Positions 45,214-53,083 of a stretch of DNA of 64,000 bases are shown piece after piece. The notes beneath the pieces are model-generated. The model was not told where the DNA came from, did no database searches, and saw only the letters and a program-made list of their open reading frames with translations. Each line of letters starts with the position of its first letter. Within the stretch, counting starts at the first letter, position 1. The position numbers and the translations under genes are program-made. The DNA comes from a virus: positions 1 to 64,000 of IMG/VR virus record IMGVR_UViG_3300027788_000004; one strand, given 5' to 3'.

Positions 45214-45882
45214 ATGTTTCTAAATGCAAGATCAGATTTATTTAAGATAGAATTTCCTAGAAATTTTATTCCTAAAAGTATACGAGAAAAGTACGCACCA
45301 TATATTTTTAATATGCCTACAATGATTAATGATGTTACTGATTTAATCAATTATACTATACAGTCGGTTACAATTCCTACTATGAATTTTACCCCGGTTG
45401 AACAGATTATACCAGATAAAAAGAATCCATTACAATCAGAAGATTTATCTAAGAACTCGTTAGGTAACTCAATTACTAGATCAGCAAGAACTCGTAGGTG
45501 GAGATCATCTCAAAATTATCAAGAGGTATTTACAAAAGAATTTACAATCACATTTCAATTGATTGATGGACATGTTAATTATTGGATAATGCTAGATACT
45601 CTTTTATACTATTATGATTTCAAAACTAAAGATAGATTTACTGAATCTGTTCCGGTTAGGATATTAGATAGTGAAGGTAACGTTATGTATACTGCGTTAT
45701 TCATTGATACTCTTTTTACTGGTCTAACAGAATATCAATTATCATACTCAGATCTATCACAGGAATTTAAGACCTTTGATGCAACATTTCAATACAATAC
45801 ACTTAAATTAGAAATGTTACCTACTAAAAGTATAGATGAAAGTAAATTTACATCTGGCGGTGCTACGTTTACTATGACCTAG
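45214..45882 (+). CDS. Tail-tube-fold structural protein, 222 aa
   Basis: The pattern is of a tail-tube/tube-initiator fold: a helical N-terminus with MPTMINDVTDLINYTIQSV, TIPTMNF, then strand KEFTITFQLIDGHVNYWIML, helix, and C-terminal strands EGNVMYTALFIDTLF and FDATFQYNTLKLEML. The size (222) is near that of tube proteins and their baseplate relatives (T4 gp19, gp48, gp54). Which of these it is cannot be decided by eye, and no sheath gene is visible alongside it. I infer an inner-tail or tube-capping role. Confidence 0.5.
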   Translation: MFLNARSDLFKIEFPRNFIPKSIREKYAPYIFNMPTMINDVTDLINYTIQSVTIPTMNFTPVEQIIPDKKNPLQSEDLSKNSLGNSITRSARTRRWRSSQNYQEVFTKEFTITFQLIDGHVNYWIMLDTLLYYYDFKTKDRFTESVPVRILDSEGNVMYTALFIDTLFTGLTEYQLSYSDLSQEFKTFDATFQYNTLKLEMLPTKSIDESKFTSGGATFTMT

Positions 45883-45894
45883 AAATCAAATATA

Positions 45895-45902
45895 TATAAA
45901 TA
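45895..45902 (+). promoter_or_regulatory. TATAAATA, T4-type late promoter box
   Basis: This is an exact T4 late promoter -10 consensus in the gap before the 45930 gene, 27 bases ahead of the ATG and preceded by an ATATA run. Confidence 0.38.
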
Positions 45903-45929
45903 TAATAACTGAAGAAAAACATTAAAGGA

Positions 45930-46277
45930 ATGAACACTTTTGAAGAATACTTAAATAATAAAAAACCAGAAGATTTAACTAAACTATTAGCTGAATCTAT
46001 GGACTATACTCTCACTGAGGGTGAGGAGGCTCAAATAGATGATGCCGTAGCTATTTTTTTAGCAGAAGGAAACACTATTAACGAGTTTGAAGAAGAAATG
46101 ACTAATGAAGGTATGTTTGGCGCTCTTTTAGGAGGACTTACCGGAGCTGCATTAGGAAAATCTTTAGGTCGTATGGTTGCAAAGGTATTAGGAGTTCAAA
46201 AGGGAATTCTTTACGATTTATTAACATCGAGATTAGTTGGAGCTGCATTAGGTGCAACTATAGGAAAGAAATTTTAA
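45930..46277 (+). CDS. Glycine-zipper membrane-active protein with capsid-targeting-like N-terminus
   Basis: The N-terminus MNTFEEYLNN aligns with the T4 capsid-targeting sequence (MKTYQEFIAE). Downstream sites of the L-A-E-(S/G) type (LLAES, FLAEG) match T4 prohead-protease cleavage sites (I/L-x-E). The C-terminal half is hydrophobic and glycine-zipper-like (GALLGGLTGAALGKSLG, LVGAALGATIGKKF) and could insert into membranes. The inference is an internal head protein, trimmed during maturation and ejected with the DNA, perhaps helping it cross the inner membrane. Direct family match not known. Confidence 0.5.
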   Translation: MNTFEEYLNNKKPEDLTKLLAESMDYTLTEGEEAQIDDAVAIFLAEGNTINEFEEEMTNEGMFGALLGGLTGAALGKSLGRMVAKVLGVQKGILYDLLTSRLVGAALGATIGKKF

Positions 46278-46295
46278 TCTCATAAAATAATATAC

Positions 46296-46919
46296 ATGAA
46301 TTTTATTGCAATAGACTTTTCAATAACATCTACAGCAGTTTGTATTTCTACTCCAGAAAAAATACATTGGTTTAATTTTGCATCTAATTTAGATCTAAAT
46401 AAAAAAGCTTTTAGGGTACATAAAGATTTAGAAGATTTAGGTTTGAATATGATAGGATATGAAAGAAATAAACCTAAAGATTTAACTTACACTCAAGAAC
46501 AATCGTTCAAAATTAACAATGCAAATCATCTATCGTTAAAAATAATAAATGCTATAGGACCTTATATAGATGAAGATACTATATTTGGGATTGAAGGATT
46601 TAGTTATGGATCTAAGGGTAATTCCTTTATAGATCTTATTACATATAATACGTTTCTTAAGTCTAAGATATTAAGAGTTTCTAATAATGATTTGCTTGTA
46701 CTTGCTCCAAAAACTATTAAAAAATCTTTTACCGGTAATGGTAATTCAGGAAAACCTTTAATGGTTCAATCTTTTGCAGATTCTAAATCGGTTGAACTTC
46801 GTAATGATCTTTTTCATGAATACGTGAAACGTGCAGATTATGGAGATAACATCCCTAAACCAATTGACGATCTAGTCGATGCTTTTGCAATAATGGAATA
46901 CTTAAAAGACTGTAACTGA
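46296..46919 (+). CDS. RuvC-like Holliday junction resolvase / RNase H-fold nuclease
   Basis: The RuvC-type acidic motifs are present: IAIDFSITSTAV at the N-terminus (first Asp at residue 6), IFGIEGFSYGSKGN near residue 95 (second acid, Glu), and IDDLVDAFAIMEYL near residue 190 (final Asp pair). A PKTIKKSFTGNGNSGK segment matches the RuvC P-T-x-x-K-x-x-x-x-G-x-G pattern. The likely role is resolving branched phage DNA before packaging, a job done by endonuclease VII (gp49) in T4. It precedes the SSB gene, consistent with a replication/recombination module. Confidence 0.75.
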   Translation: MNFIAIDFSITSTAVCISTPEKIHWFNFASNLDLNKKAFRVHKDLEDLGLNMIGYERNKPKDLTYTQEQSFKINNANHLSLKIINAIGPYIDEDTIFGIEGFSYGSKGNSFIDLITYNTFLKSKILRVSNNDLLVLAPKTIKKSFTGNGNSGKPLMVQSFADSKSVELRNDLFHEYVKRADYGDNIPKPIDDLVDAFAIMEYLKDCN

Positions 46920-47118
46920 TTTAACTATATTACTTTTAACTTTATTACTTATAATAATTATATGTAAAGGAGAGTAAGCAGTTTCAACAATGCTCATAAA
47001 AAGAAAAATAATTTTATTTGAAACTTTAGATAGATTACCACATATAATAAATAACGGTTATTACAAAACGTAATAGTCTATAAATAAAGTGTTTAATTAA
47101 AATATAAAGTGTAAAATT
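46920..47118 (+). other. Leader region upstream of the SSB gene
   Basis: This is the longest gap in the window (199 bases). It holds an isolated purine-rich AAAGGAGAG, an inverted repeat GTTTCAA/TTGAAAC (46981-46987 with 47018-47024), a small hairpin TATTAC-AAAAC-GTAATA (47059-47075) and a TATAAATA box at 47079. It may be a structured 5' leader for autoregulation of SSB, as known for T4 gene 32. A 27-codon reading frame (46990-47073) inside it has no other support. Confidence 0.4.
47079..47086 (+). promoter_or_regulatory. TATAAATA, T4-type late promoter box before SSB gene
   Basis: This is an exact match to the T4 late promoter consensus, 32 bases upstream of the SSB start codon. Confidence 0.4.
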
Positions 47119-48033
47119 ATGAGTGAATTTGATTTATTTAATTTGTCTTTAGAAGATTTTCAAACTAAAGATGAAGTAACAGAAACAAAAGGACCAGGCT
47201 TATATAAAGCTAATCCAACCGAAGGAAAAGATAACGTTTATCGAAGTGTTATCAGATTCCTACCAAACCACACAGATCCAAAAAATTCTATCGTTAAGAA
47301 GTTTTCTTATTGGTTAGAAGATTCTCAAGGTAACGCAGGTTACTTCGATTGTCCAACTACCATAGGAGAAAAATCTATTATTGGTGATACTTATTGGAAA
47401 CTTGCGAAATCTCAATCAGCTTTCGATCAAAAACAAGCAGAAAAAATTAGAAGAAAGGAATACTACTTCTCAATTATTCAAATTGTTAAAGATCCACAAA
47501 GACCTGAATTAGACGGTACTCTTCAAGTGTTTAGATTCCCTAAAACTCTTAAGAAATTTATCGACGGACAAACTTCTCCTTCAATTGAAGATATTGAATT
47601 ATCTGGTGCAGAACCATGTAATGTATATGATTTATTTGAAGGTAAAGATTTCTCTTTGAAGGTAACTCTTAAAGGTGGATATTGGAATTATGACGAGTGT
47701 AAATTCTTAGCGAAATCAACTGTTCAAGTTGGTGGAGTGCCAATGGAAAATAACGCTGAATGTAAAAAACAAATTATGGAAATGTTAAGTTCATCTCCTG
47801 ATTTAACTATTTACAAATATAGAGCTTGGAACGATGACCAACGAAATAAACTTCATGGAATTCTACAAGATATTTCAGGAAATCCTGGAGAATCTTACAG
47901 AAAACTTACTCCAGAAGAGAGTGGTAAAACTGAAAACAAAGCTCCAACTAATACACCAGCTGCTAAAGCTACCAGTGCATCAAAACCGGAAGGCGAAGAT
48001 GATATGGAAGCTTGGTTAAATGGTGTTGGATAA
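47119..48033 (+). CDS. Single-stranded DNA-binding protein (gp32-like)
   Basis: This 304-residue protein is close in length to T4 gp32 (301). The core is an OB-like region with YRSVIRFLPNHTDPKNSIVK, KFSYWLEDSQGNAGYFDCP, FDQKQAEKIRRKEYYFSIIQIV and FRFPKTLKKFID, a set typical of T4-like SSBs. The zinc-binding His/Cys set of T4 gp32 is not clearly preserved. A low-complexity linker (residues 260-285) leads to an acidic C-terminal tail (EGEDDMEAWLNGVG) that in gp32 recruits replication proteins. It is followed by an intrinsic terminator and the primase gene. Confidence 0.85.
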   Translation: MSEFDLFNLSLEDFQTKDEVTETKGPGLYKANPTEGKDNVYRSVIRFLPNHTDPKNSIVKKFSYWLEDSQGNAGYFDCPTTIGEKSIIGDTYWKLAKSQSAFDQKQAEKIRRKEYYFSIIQIVKDPQRPELDGTLQVFRFPKTLKKFIDGQTSPSIEDIELSGAEPCNVYDLFEGKDFSLKVTLKGGYWNYDECKFLAKSTVQVGGVPMENNAECKKQIMEMLSSSPDLTIYKYRAWNDDQRNKLHGILQDISGNPGESYRKLTPEESGKTENKAPTNTPAAKATSASKPEGEDDMEAWLNGVG

Positions 48034-48041
48034 TAATTACT

Positions 48042-48080
48042 ATGGCCTCTATTCTTAATTGAATAGGGGCTATTAGTTTA
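48042..48080 (+). terminator. Intrinsic terminator after the SSB gene
   Basis: The stem pairs ATGGCCTCTATTC (48042-48054) with GAATAGGGGCTAT (48061-48073), 13 bp with two G-T wobbles, around a TTAATT loop. A T-rich tail (tagtttattt) follows. It separates the highly expressed SSB gene from the primase gene. Confidence 0.75.
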
Positions 48081-48088
48081 TTTAATTT

Positions 48089-49150
48089 ATGGAGACAAAG
48101 ACTATAATATCACAAGAGATTAAAAATAATCTCATTCAAAAACTTTCTAACGTATTATCATCAGAATTTAACGGAGAGAAAGCTAGAATTAAAGTAGGAT
48201 ATGATAGACTTAATTTTGCATGTCCGTATTGTGGAGATTCTGCAGAAAATTATAGAAAGAAACGAGGTAATGTTTATTGGAAATCGTTAATGTTTCATTG
48301 TTATAATTGTAGCAAGCACACAAACGTTTTACAATTATTAAAGGATTACGAAAATGGTTTAACTAATCATAGCGAAGTTGGAACTGTATTAGATTTTATA
48401 GCAGAAAATAAAGTAGTTGTACAATCAACAGAATACTTAGAAATAGGAGTATTTCAAAATTTACAAAAACTATCTATAGATCGAAAAGAATTTATAAAAG
48501 AATTAAAATTAACAATTCCTTCAAAAAATTCGATTGGCTATAAATTTATAAAGTCTAGATTTTTATTACAGAGAATTAATCATTTTGCATGGAGCGATAA
48601 AGATAATCAATTATATGTTTTTAATTTAACAAACGAAGATAAAATAATTGGATATCAAATAAGAAACTTTACTAAAGGGCGAACTAAATATGTGAGTTAT
48701 ACAATCGAAAAAATGTATAATGAAATGAAAAGAGAATTTAATATAAGTGAAGGCGTTGAGAAAATGAACACCCTATCGTTGTATTATAATATAATGAAGG
48801 TTGATTTATCAAGAACCTTTACTATTTTTGAAGGCCCTACTGATGCATTATTATTTCCTAATAATTCAATAGCATTGAGTGGAATAAACAAAAATTCAGA
48901 TATGTTTGATGATATGATAACTGCAAGATATTTCTTTGATAATGATTCTATTGGTAGAAAAACAATGGAACAAAAATTAAAACGAAAGAAATCTGTGTTT
49001 ATGTGGAAAAAATTCTTAAAGGAAAATAAAATAGAAAATTGCAAAGATTTTAATGATTTGATTAGGTTTTGTTATTTCCATAAAAATAGTGCTTATAAAA
49101 ATTTAGATAAATACTTTACAACAAGTCCATATGACCTCATTAACATTTAA
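48089..49150 (+). CDS. DNA primase (gp61-like)
   Basis: An N-terminal zinc ribbon has CPYC (Cys45, Cys48) and CYNC (Cys71, Cys74). A TOPRIM core follows, with EGPTDALLF (Glu248, Asp252) and the acidic motif RYFFDNDSIG (about residues 280-289). At 353 residues it matches T4 gp61 (342). It makes RNA primers for lagging-strand synthesis together with a gp41-type helicase, which is not in this window. Its 3' end overlaps the next gene by 20 bases. Confidence 0.8.
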   Translation: METKTIISQEIKNNLIQKLSNVLSSEFNGEKARIKVGYDRLNFACPYCGDSAENYRKKRGNVYWKSLMFHCYNCSKHTNVLQLLKDYENGLTNHSEVGTVLDFIAENKVVVQSTEYLEIGVFQNLQKLSIDRKEFIKELKLTIPSKNSIGYKFIKSRFLLQRINHFAWSDKDNQLYVFNLTNEDKIIGYQIRNFTKGRTKYVSYTIEKMYNEMKREFNISEGVEKMNTLSLYYNIMKVDLSRTFTIFEGPTDALLFPNNSIALSGINKNSDMFDDMITARYFFDNDSIGRKTMEQKLKRKKSVFMWKKFLKENKIENCKDFNDLIRFCYFHKNSAYKNLDKYFTTSPYDLINI

Positions 49151-49364
49151 GAAATTCCAAGAATTTGTGAACGAAGAACTAGATCAATTTTATGAAGAGG
49201 CTGAGATAAGCCAAAAAAATTACAAAATACCAGTAGACTTAAAAAAGAAAGACTATTCGTATAGTGGTTCTATGTTGCATGTTGAAAAGGCTAAAAAACC
49301 AGATACAATTACAAAAATTAAAAAAACTTGGGTAAAACCAGGAACAACTAAAAACTTATTTTAA
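49131..49364 (+). CDS. Small protein with capsid-targeting-like N-terminus, 77 aa
   Basis: Residues 4-16 (LTFKKFQEFVNEE) align closely with the T4 capsid-targeting sequence KTYQEFIAEA and contain a V-N-E cleavage-like site. The rest is short, Lys-rich and without motifs. The gene begins inside the primase gene and its last base overlaps the UvsY start (49364), so it is translationally coupled to replication genes. Packaging of this small protein in the head is inferred. Confidence 0.5.
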   Translation: MTSLTFKKFQEFVNEELDQFYEEAEISQKNYKIPVDLKKKDYSYSGSMLHVEKAKKPDTITKIKKTWVKPGTTKNLF

Positions 49365-49804
49365 TGGCGGATCTAAGCGAAGAAAAATTAGAAAAGATAG
49401 AAAAATTATTAGAGAGTGAAAGATCTGAATGGTCTAAAAAAATTCAAGATCTAATTAAAGATATTAAAGATGCTCATAAACTAGCATTAGCTCAAACATA
49501 TATGTTATCTTATCGACATATGATCGTTGATAAAACAATGGAATTTAATATAATGTTAGGTAAAAAGCGTGCTGGAGATTCTAATTATTCTAAAATGAGA
49601 TATCAATACTATAAAACAAATCATGATGTTAGATTAGAACATAGAGAAATTTTAGAATATATCAAATCTGATATGTCATTAAGAAATAGAGAAACAAATT
49701 TAATAGAAAACCAAATTGCGTATTATAGACAGTGTAACGAGACTTTAGATAAAATGGGATTTGCAATAAAAAATAGAGTTACCTTAGCAACGAATGATAT
49801 TTGA
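49364..49804 (+). CDS. uvsY: UvsY-like recombination mediator
   Basis: This 146-residue, mostly helical and charged protein compares well with T4 UvsY (137 aa). The C-terminal segment CNETLDKMGFAIKNR parallels T4 LDAIKSRGFAIKH, and the middle has the same YSKMRYQYYKT-type (T4 MDRYEKSEMKT) and ETNLIENQIAYYRQ helices. UvsY loads the RecA-like UvsX onto gp32-coated ssDNA. The gene overlaps the UvsW gene by 11 bases, preserving the T4 uvsY/uvsW association. Confidence 0.75.
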   Translation: MADLSEEKLEKIEKLLESERSEWSKKIQDLIKDIKDAHKLALAQTYMLSYRHMIVDKTMEFNIMLGKKRAGDSNYSKMRYQYYKTNHDVRLEHREILEYIKSDMSLRNRETNLIENQIAYYRQCNETLDKMGFAIKNRVTLATNDI

Positions 49805-51308
49805 TTTAACACATAACGGAAGAATTTTAACTTTACGAGATGCAACTGAAATAGAAATTGATCAGTTAAGAATCTCGTTAACAAGACGTATAGACAATTG
49901 GAGATGGGATCCTAGAGTCAAGAAAGGCTGGTGGGATGGTAGAATATCTTATTTCAAAAATGAAATGTATGTTCCAGCTGGTTTATGGAGCTTAATACGA
50001 GATACTTGTAAAGAATATAATTTTGATTTACATATAAATAATCTGAATCAAAAATTTGATAGATCGACAAAACAGGAAGATTTTACTCAATGGGTTAAGG
50101 AAACCTTCAAAAATCATGAATTAACGCCGAGACCATATCAAATAGAAACAGCATATAATATAATAAAGAATAAATCATGTTTGGCAGAACTAGCTACTTC
50201 TGCAGGAAAATCACTTATACTTTATATAATTATAGGATGGCTCATAGAGAAAAAGAAAACTGGAAAAATACTAATGATTGTTCCTAACGTTAGTTTAGTT
50301 GTTCAGGCAACTGAAGATTTTTACGAATATAATCGAGGATCTTTAGATTTAGATTTACAGATACAACAAATTTTCTCAGGATCTAAAGTACGAAAGGGTG
50401 CTAATATAGTTATCGGAACCTATCAATCTTTAGTTAAAAAGAAAAAGGAGTATTTCGATGATTATACAACAGTTATGGTTGATGAAACTCATAAAGCTAA
50501 AGCTGCTTCAATTAAAACAATTTTAGAAAAATGCCAAATGGCTGATCGAGTTTTTGGAGTTAGTGGAACTATTCCGAAGGCTGATAGTTTAGATAGACTT
50601 ACATTAATGGCATATACCGGACCTCTTATTCAAAAGGTTGGAGCAGCAGAATTAATCAAAGGAGGGTATATTTCTCCAGTAGAAGTTAAAGTAATTGAAA
50701 TGAATTATGCACCAGATAGTGTTAGAGAATCATTCAAATTTTTAACAAAAACGGAAGAGGATAGAAAACGTCTTTTGAATTTAGAGCAAAATTACGCTAT
50801 GAATGATAAGACTCGATTAAATTTTATAACAGATACTTTATTAAAAGTTAAGAAAAATCAATTAGTATTATTTTATAGAGTTGATTATGGAAATAGTTTA
50901 CATAACGAATTACGAAATAAGTCCACTAGACGGATTTTTTATATTGATGGAGGCACTGATAAAGATCTTAGAGAAGAATATAAAAGACAAATGGAAGATG
51001 GTGAGGGGAAGATCTTAGTGGCTTCTTTCGGTACATTCTCTACCGGAATAAATATCAAAAATTTACATACTGTTAGTCTTACAGAATCTTTCAAATCAGA
51101 TGTTATTATTCGTCAATCTATAGGAAGAGGATTAAGAAAACATGATACAAAAGACAAGCTAATTATTTTAGATTTTGTTGATGATTATAGGTTTGAAAGT
51201 TTTACTAATTATTTATATAGACATTCTAAAAAACGTAGAGAAATTTACGATGAACAAAAATTTCCTTATGAAATTAAAAGTTTAGATTTGTCAAAGATAT
51301 ATAATTAA
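49794..51308 (+). CDS. uvsW: UvsW-like superfamily 2 DNA/RNA helicase
   Basis: This 504-residue protein matches T4 UvsW in length (502) and layout. The N-terminal domain contains WRWDPRVKKGWWDGRISYF. It is followed by the Q-motif-like region PRPYQIETAYNI, Walker A ATSAGKS (Lys139, Ser140), motif II DETH (Asp230-His233) and motif III SGTIP. The C-terminal helicase lobe has VASFGTFSTGINIKNL and motif VI RQSIGRGLRKH. T4 UvsW unwinds R-loops and branched DNA, switching from origin- to recombination-dependent replication. Confidence 0.9.
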   Translation: MIFDLTHNGRILTLRDATEIEIDQLRISLTRRIDNWRWDPRVKKGWWDGRISYFKNEMYVPAGLWSLIRDTCKEYNFDLHINNLNQKFDRSTKQEDFTQWVKETFKNHELTPRPYQIETAYNIIKNKSCLAELATSAGKSLILYIIIGWLIEKKKTGKILMIVPNVSLVVQATEDFYEYNRGSLDLDLQIQQIFSGSKVRKGANIVIGTYQSLVKKKKEYFDDYTTVMVDETHKAKAASIKTILEKCQMADRVFGVSGTIPKADSLDRLTLMAYTGPLIQKVGAAELIKGGYISPVEVKVIEMNYAPDSVRESFKFLTKTEEDRKRLLNLEQNYAMNDKTRLNFITDTLLKVKKNQLVLFYRVDYGNSLHNELRNKSTRRIFYIDGGTDKDLREEYKRQMEDGEGKILVASFGTFSTGINIKNLHTVSLTESFKSDVIIRQSIGRGLRKHDTKDKLIILDFVDDYRFESFTNYLYRHSKKRREIYDEQKFPYEIKSLDLSKIYN

Positions 51309-51329
51309 AAGAAAAAATAGAAAATCCAA

Positions 51330-51866
51330 ATGGGAAAGACTACAGGAAAACTAAAGTATGATTTAGCTTTAACTACGACTACAGTATATGACGCATCATC
51401 CATATATGTTAATAAAACAGCTGAACTGTCAATTGACGGTAATGCAAACCTACAATACAAAACCATAGGCGCTACTTATGCAGATAATACTGGACTATGG
51501 CCAACAGATGCGAATCTATTCCCAGGACCTGCTATTACACAAGGAAAGGCTTATTTATACGTTAGAAATTTAGGACCTTCTAATGCAGCTACTCTTAGAG
51601 TTTCTACATCAACATTACAAGATAATACCGATGTATTACCAACTCCAGCCGGTGATGGAATTCCTGATAATTATGACCCTAATCAATTTGCAGATATCGC
51701 TATTAATGAATTTGCTTTTTTACCTGTATGTGTTGGTGCAAGTACAGTTAACATACATATGAAATCAGGTTATGTTGTTGGTCCAACTTGGGCAGGGGCT
51801 ACATATAATGAAATAGAAATAGGTTATTTCAGAAATATGCCAAATATCGATGGACCTAAATACTAA
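51330..51866 (+). CDS. Small beta-rich virion protein, 178 aa
   Basis: This protein is beta-rich, Thr/Ala/Asn/Gly-rich, without membrane segments or Cys clusters (one Cys near residue 134), and resembles decoration or fibre-tip proteins in composition only. I do not recognise the family. It lies alone between the UvsW gene and the predicted internal head proteins, so it may be a capsid decoration or minor structural protein. A second gene of similar style is at 56623. Confidence 0.4.
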   Translation: MGKTTGKLKYDLALTTTTVYDASSIYVNKTAELSIDGNANLQYKTIGATYADNTGLWPTDANLFPGPAITQGKAYLYVRNLGPSNAATLRVSTSTLQDNTDVLPTPAGDGIPDNYDPNQFADIAINEFAFLPVCVGASTVNIHMKSGYVVGPTWAGATYNEIEIGYFRNMPNIDGPKY

Positions 51867-51868
51867 TC

Positions 51869-51891
51869 AAATATATAACTTAAAATATAAC
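51869..51891 (+). promoter_or_regulatory. Candidate late-promoter-like AT motif
   Basis: AAATATATAACTTAAAATAT lies 23 bases before the 51914 start and matches the ATATATA core of the recurrent motif. Confidence 0.28.
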
Positions 51892-51913
51892 TTAAAACAA
51901 AAATTATAAAACA

Positions 51914-53044
51914 ATGGCACTATCAAAATTTTCATCCTTCAAAAAGGAAAGATCGACGATTAAAGAATCTCGATTAAAAGAAGCCAAAGTAAAAAAGTTC
52001 AATAAGCTTTTCTCAGAAAAACTTAAAGATCTTAAAGTTGCTTCGGTTGCTGATCTTTCGGAAGATCAAATGGATTCATTTTTAGAATCGTTAAAAAAAG
52101 AAAAGGTAGTAAATGAAGATCGAGCTCGAGAAATTGAAGCCGATGTAATTGCTGCAGGAAAACCACAAGAACTTGGTTCTGCTGATTCTGAATCTGAATC
52201 GGAAAGATCTAAAAAATATAACACAGTACCTAAATCGTCAGAAGAATTAGCAGAAGATCATGTTGAAGGACATGATGAAGAAGTTGATGAAGCTAAAAAA
52301 GCAGTAAAGGAAGATGAGGAAGATGACGGAGTTGAGACTAAGGATAAAGGCGAAGAAGAAGAAGATAAAGGCGGTGAAGAAGAAGATAAAGGCGATGTAA
52401 AGGTTGATTCGGAAGATGATGCTGAAAAGGCTGATCATTATAAAGGAGCGGTTAAATCTGATGATGCTGAAATCGAAACAGATAAGAAAGAAATCAAAGC
52501 TCTTAAAAAAGATGCTGATTTTGACAAAAAGGAAGAAGAGGAAGAAGAGGAATTAGAAGAATCAGTAGTTAACGAAAAATTAGCAAAAGGATTAAAGCCT
52601 CTATTAACTATAGGTTTAACTATTACTAAGAAGACTGGTGAGGAAGCATTATTAAAACTTTCTGATGACTTTGACGCTTTAGGCGATGAAGATGCTGATA
52701 ATATAGGAAGCCACTTAAATATGGCTATTGAATTAATGCAAGATGGTTATCCTGGAGATGCTACTAAAAAATTAAAGCAATTCAATAAAGCTTGCAAGGA
52801 TGTTCTTGCTGGAAAAAAAGTTGGTTCAGCTTTTGAATCAGTTACTGAATCTTCTATCTTAGAAGCAAAGGAAATTAAATCTGATGCTGAATTTGATAAA
52901 TATGCAGATGAGATGTTAAAAAAAGCGCATCCAGACGATTTTGACGAAAAGATCGCAAAGAAAGTTAAGGATGGTCTTAAAAAGAAATACGGAGATGATT
53001 ATGGAGCTGCAGTTGGAGCTTTATCTTCAGGGTTCGGAGGATAA
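51914..53044 (+). CDS. Acidic internal head/scaffold-like protein with protease-site-like repeats, 376 aa
   Basis: The N-terminus (LSKFSSFKKERS) is weakly capsid-targeting-like and is followed by I-K-E-S and L-K-E-A sites. Residues about 95-215 are an extremely acidic low-complexity stretch with repeats (EEEDKGGEEEDKGD). After the site EESVVNE (215-221) comes a compact helical domain, then another L-E-A site (SILEAKE). The acidic, protease-site-rich layout recalls prohead core proteins such as T4 gp22/gp67/gp68. Cleavage would free the C-terminal domain. EESVVNE recurs in the 60488 protein. Confidence 0.5.
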   Translation: MALSKFSSFKKERSTIKESRLKEAKVKKFNKLFSEKLKDLKVASVADLSEDQMDSFLESLKKEKVVNEDRAREIEADVIAAGKPQELGSADSESESERSKKYNTVPKSSEELAEDHVEGHDEEVDEAKKAVKEDEEDDGVETKDKGEEEEDKGGEEEDKGDVKVDSEDDAEKADHYKGAVKSDDAEIETDKKEIKALKKDADFDKKEEEEEEELEESVVNEKLAKGLKPLLTIGLTITKKTGEEALLKLSDDFDALGDEDADNIGSHLNMAIELMQDGYPGDATKKLKQFNKACKDVLAGKKVGSAFESVTESSILEAKEIKSDAEFDKYADEMLKKAHPDDFDEKIAKKVKDGLKKKYGDDYGAAVGALSSGFGG

Positions 53045-53083
53045 ACTAAACTAAACAGATAATAAATATAATCACGCGTAGAT

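Noticed and set aside
46990-47073. 27-codon reading frame in the SSB leader
   Set aside because: There is no start context, it has low-complexity Lys/Ile content, and it lies over inverted repeats that better explain the region.
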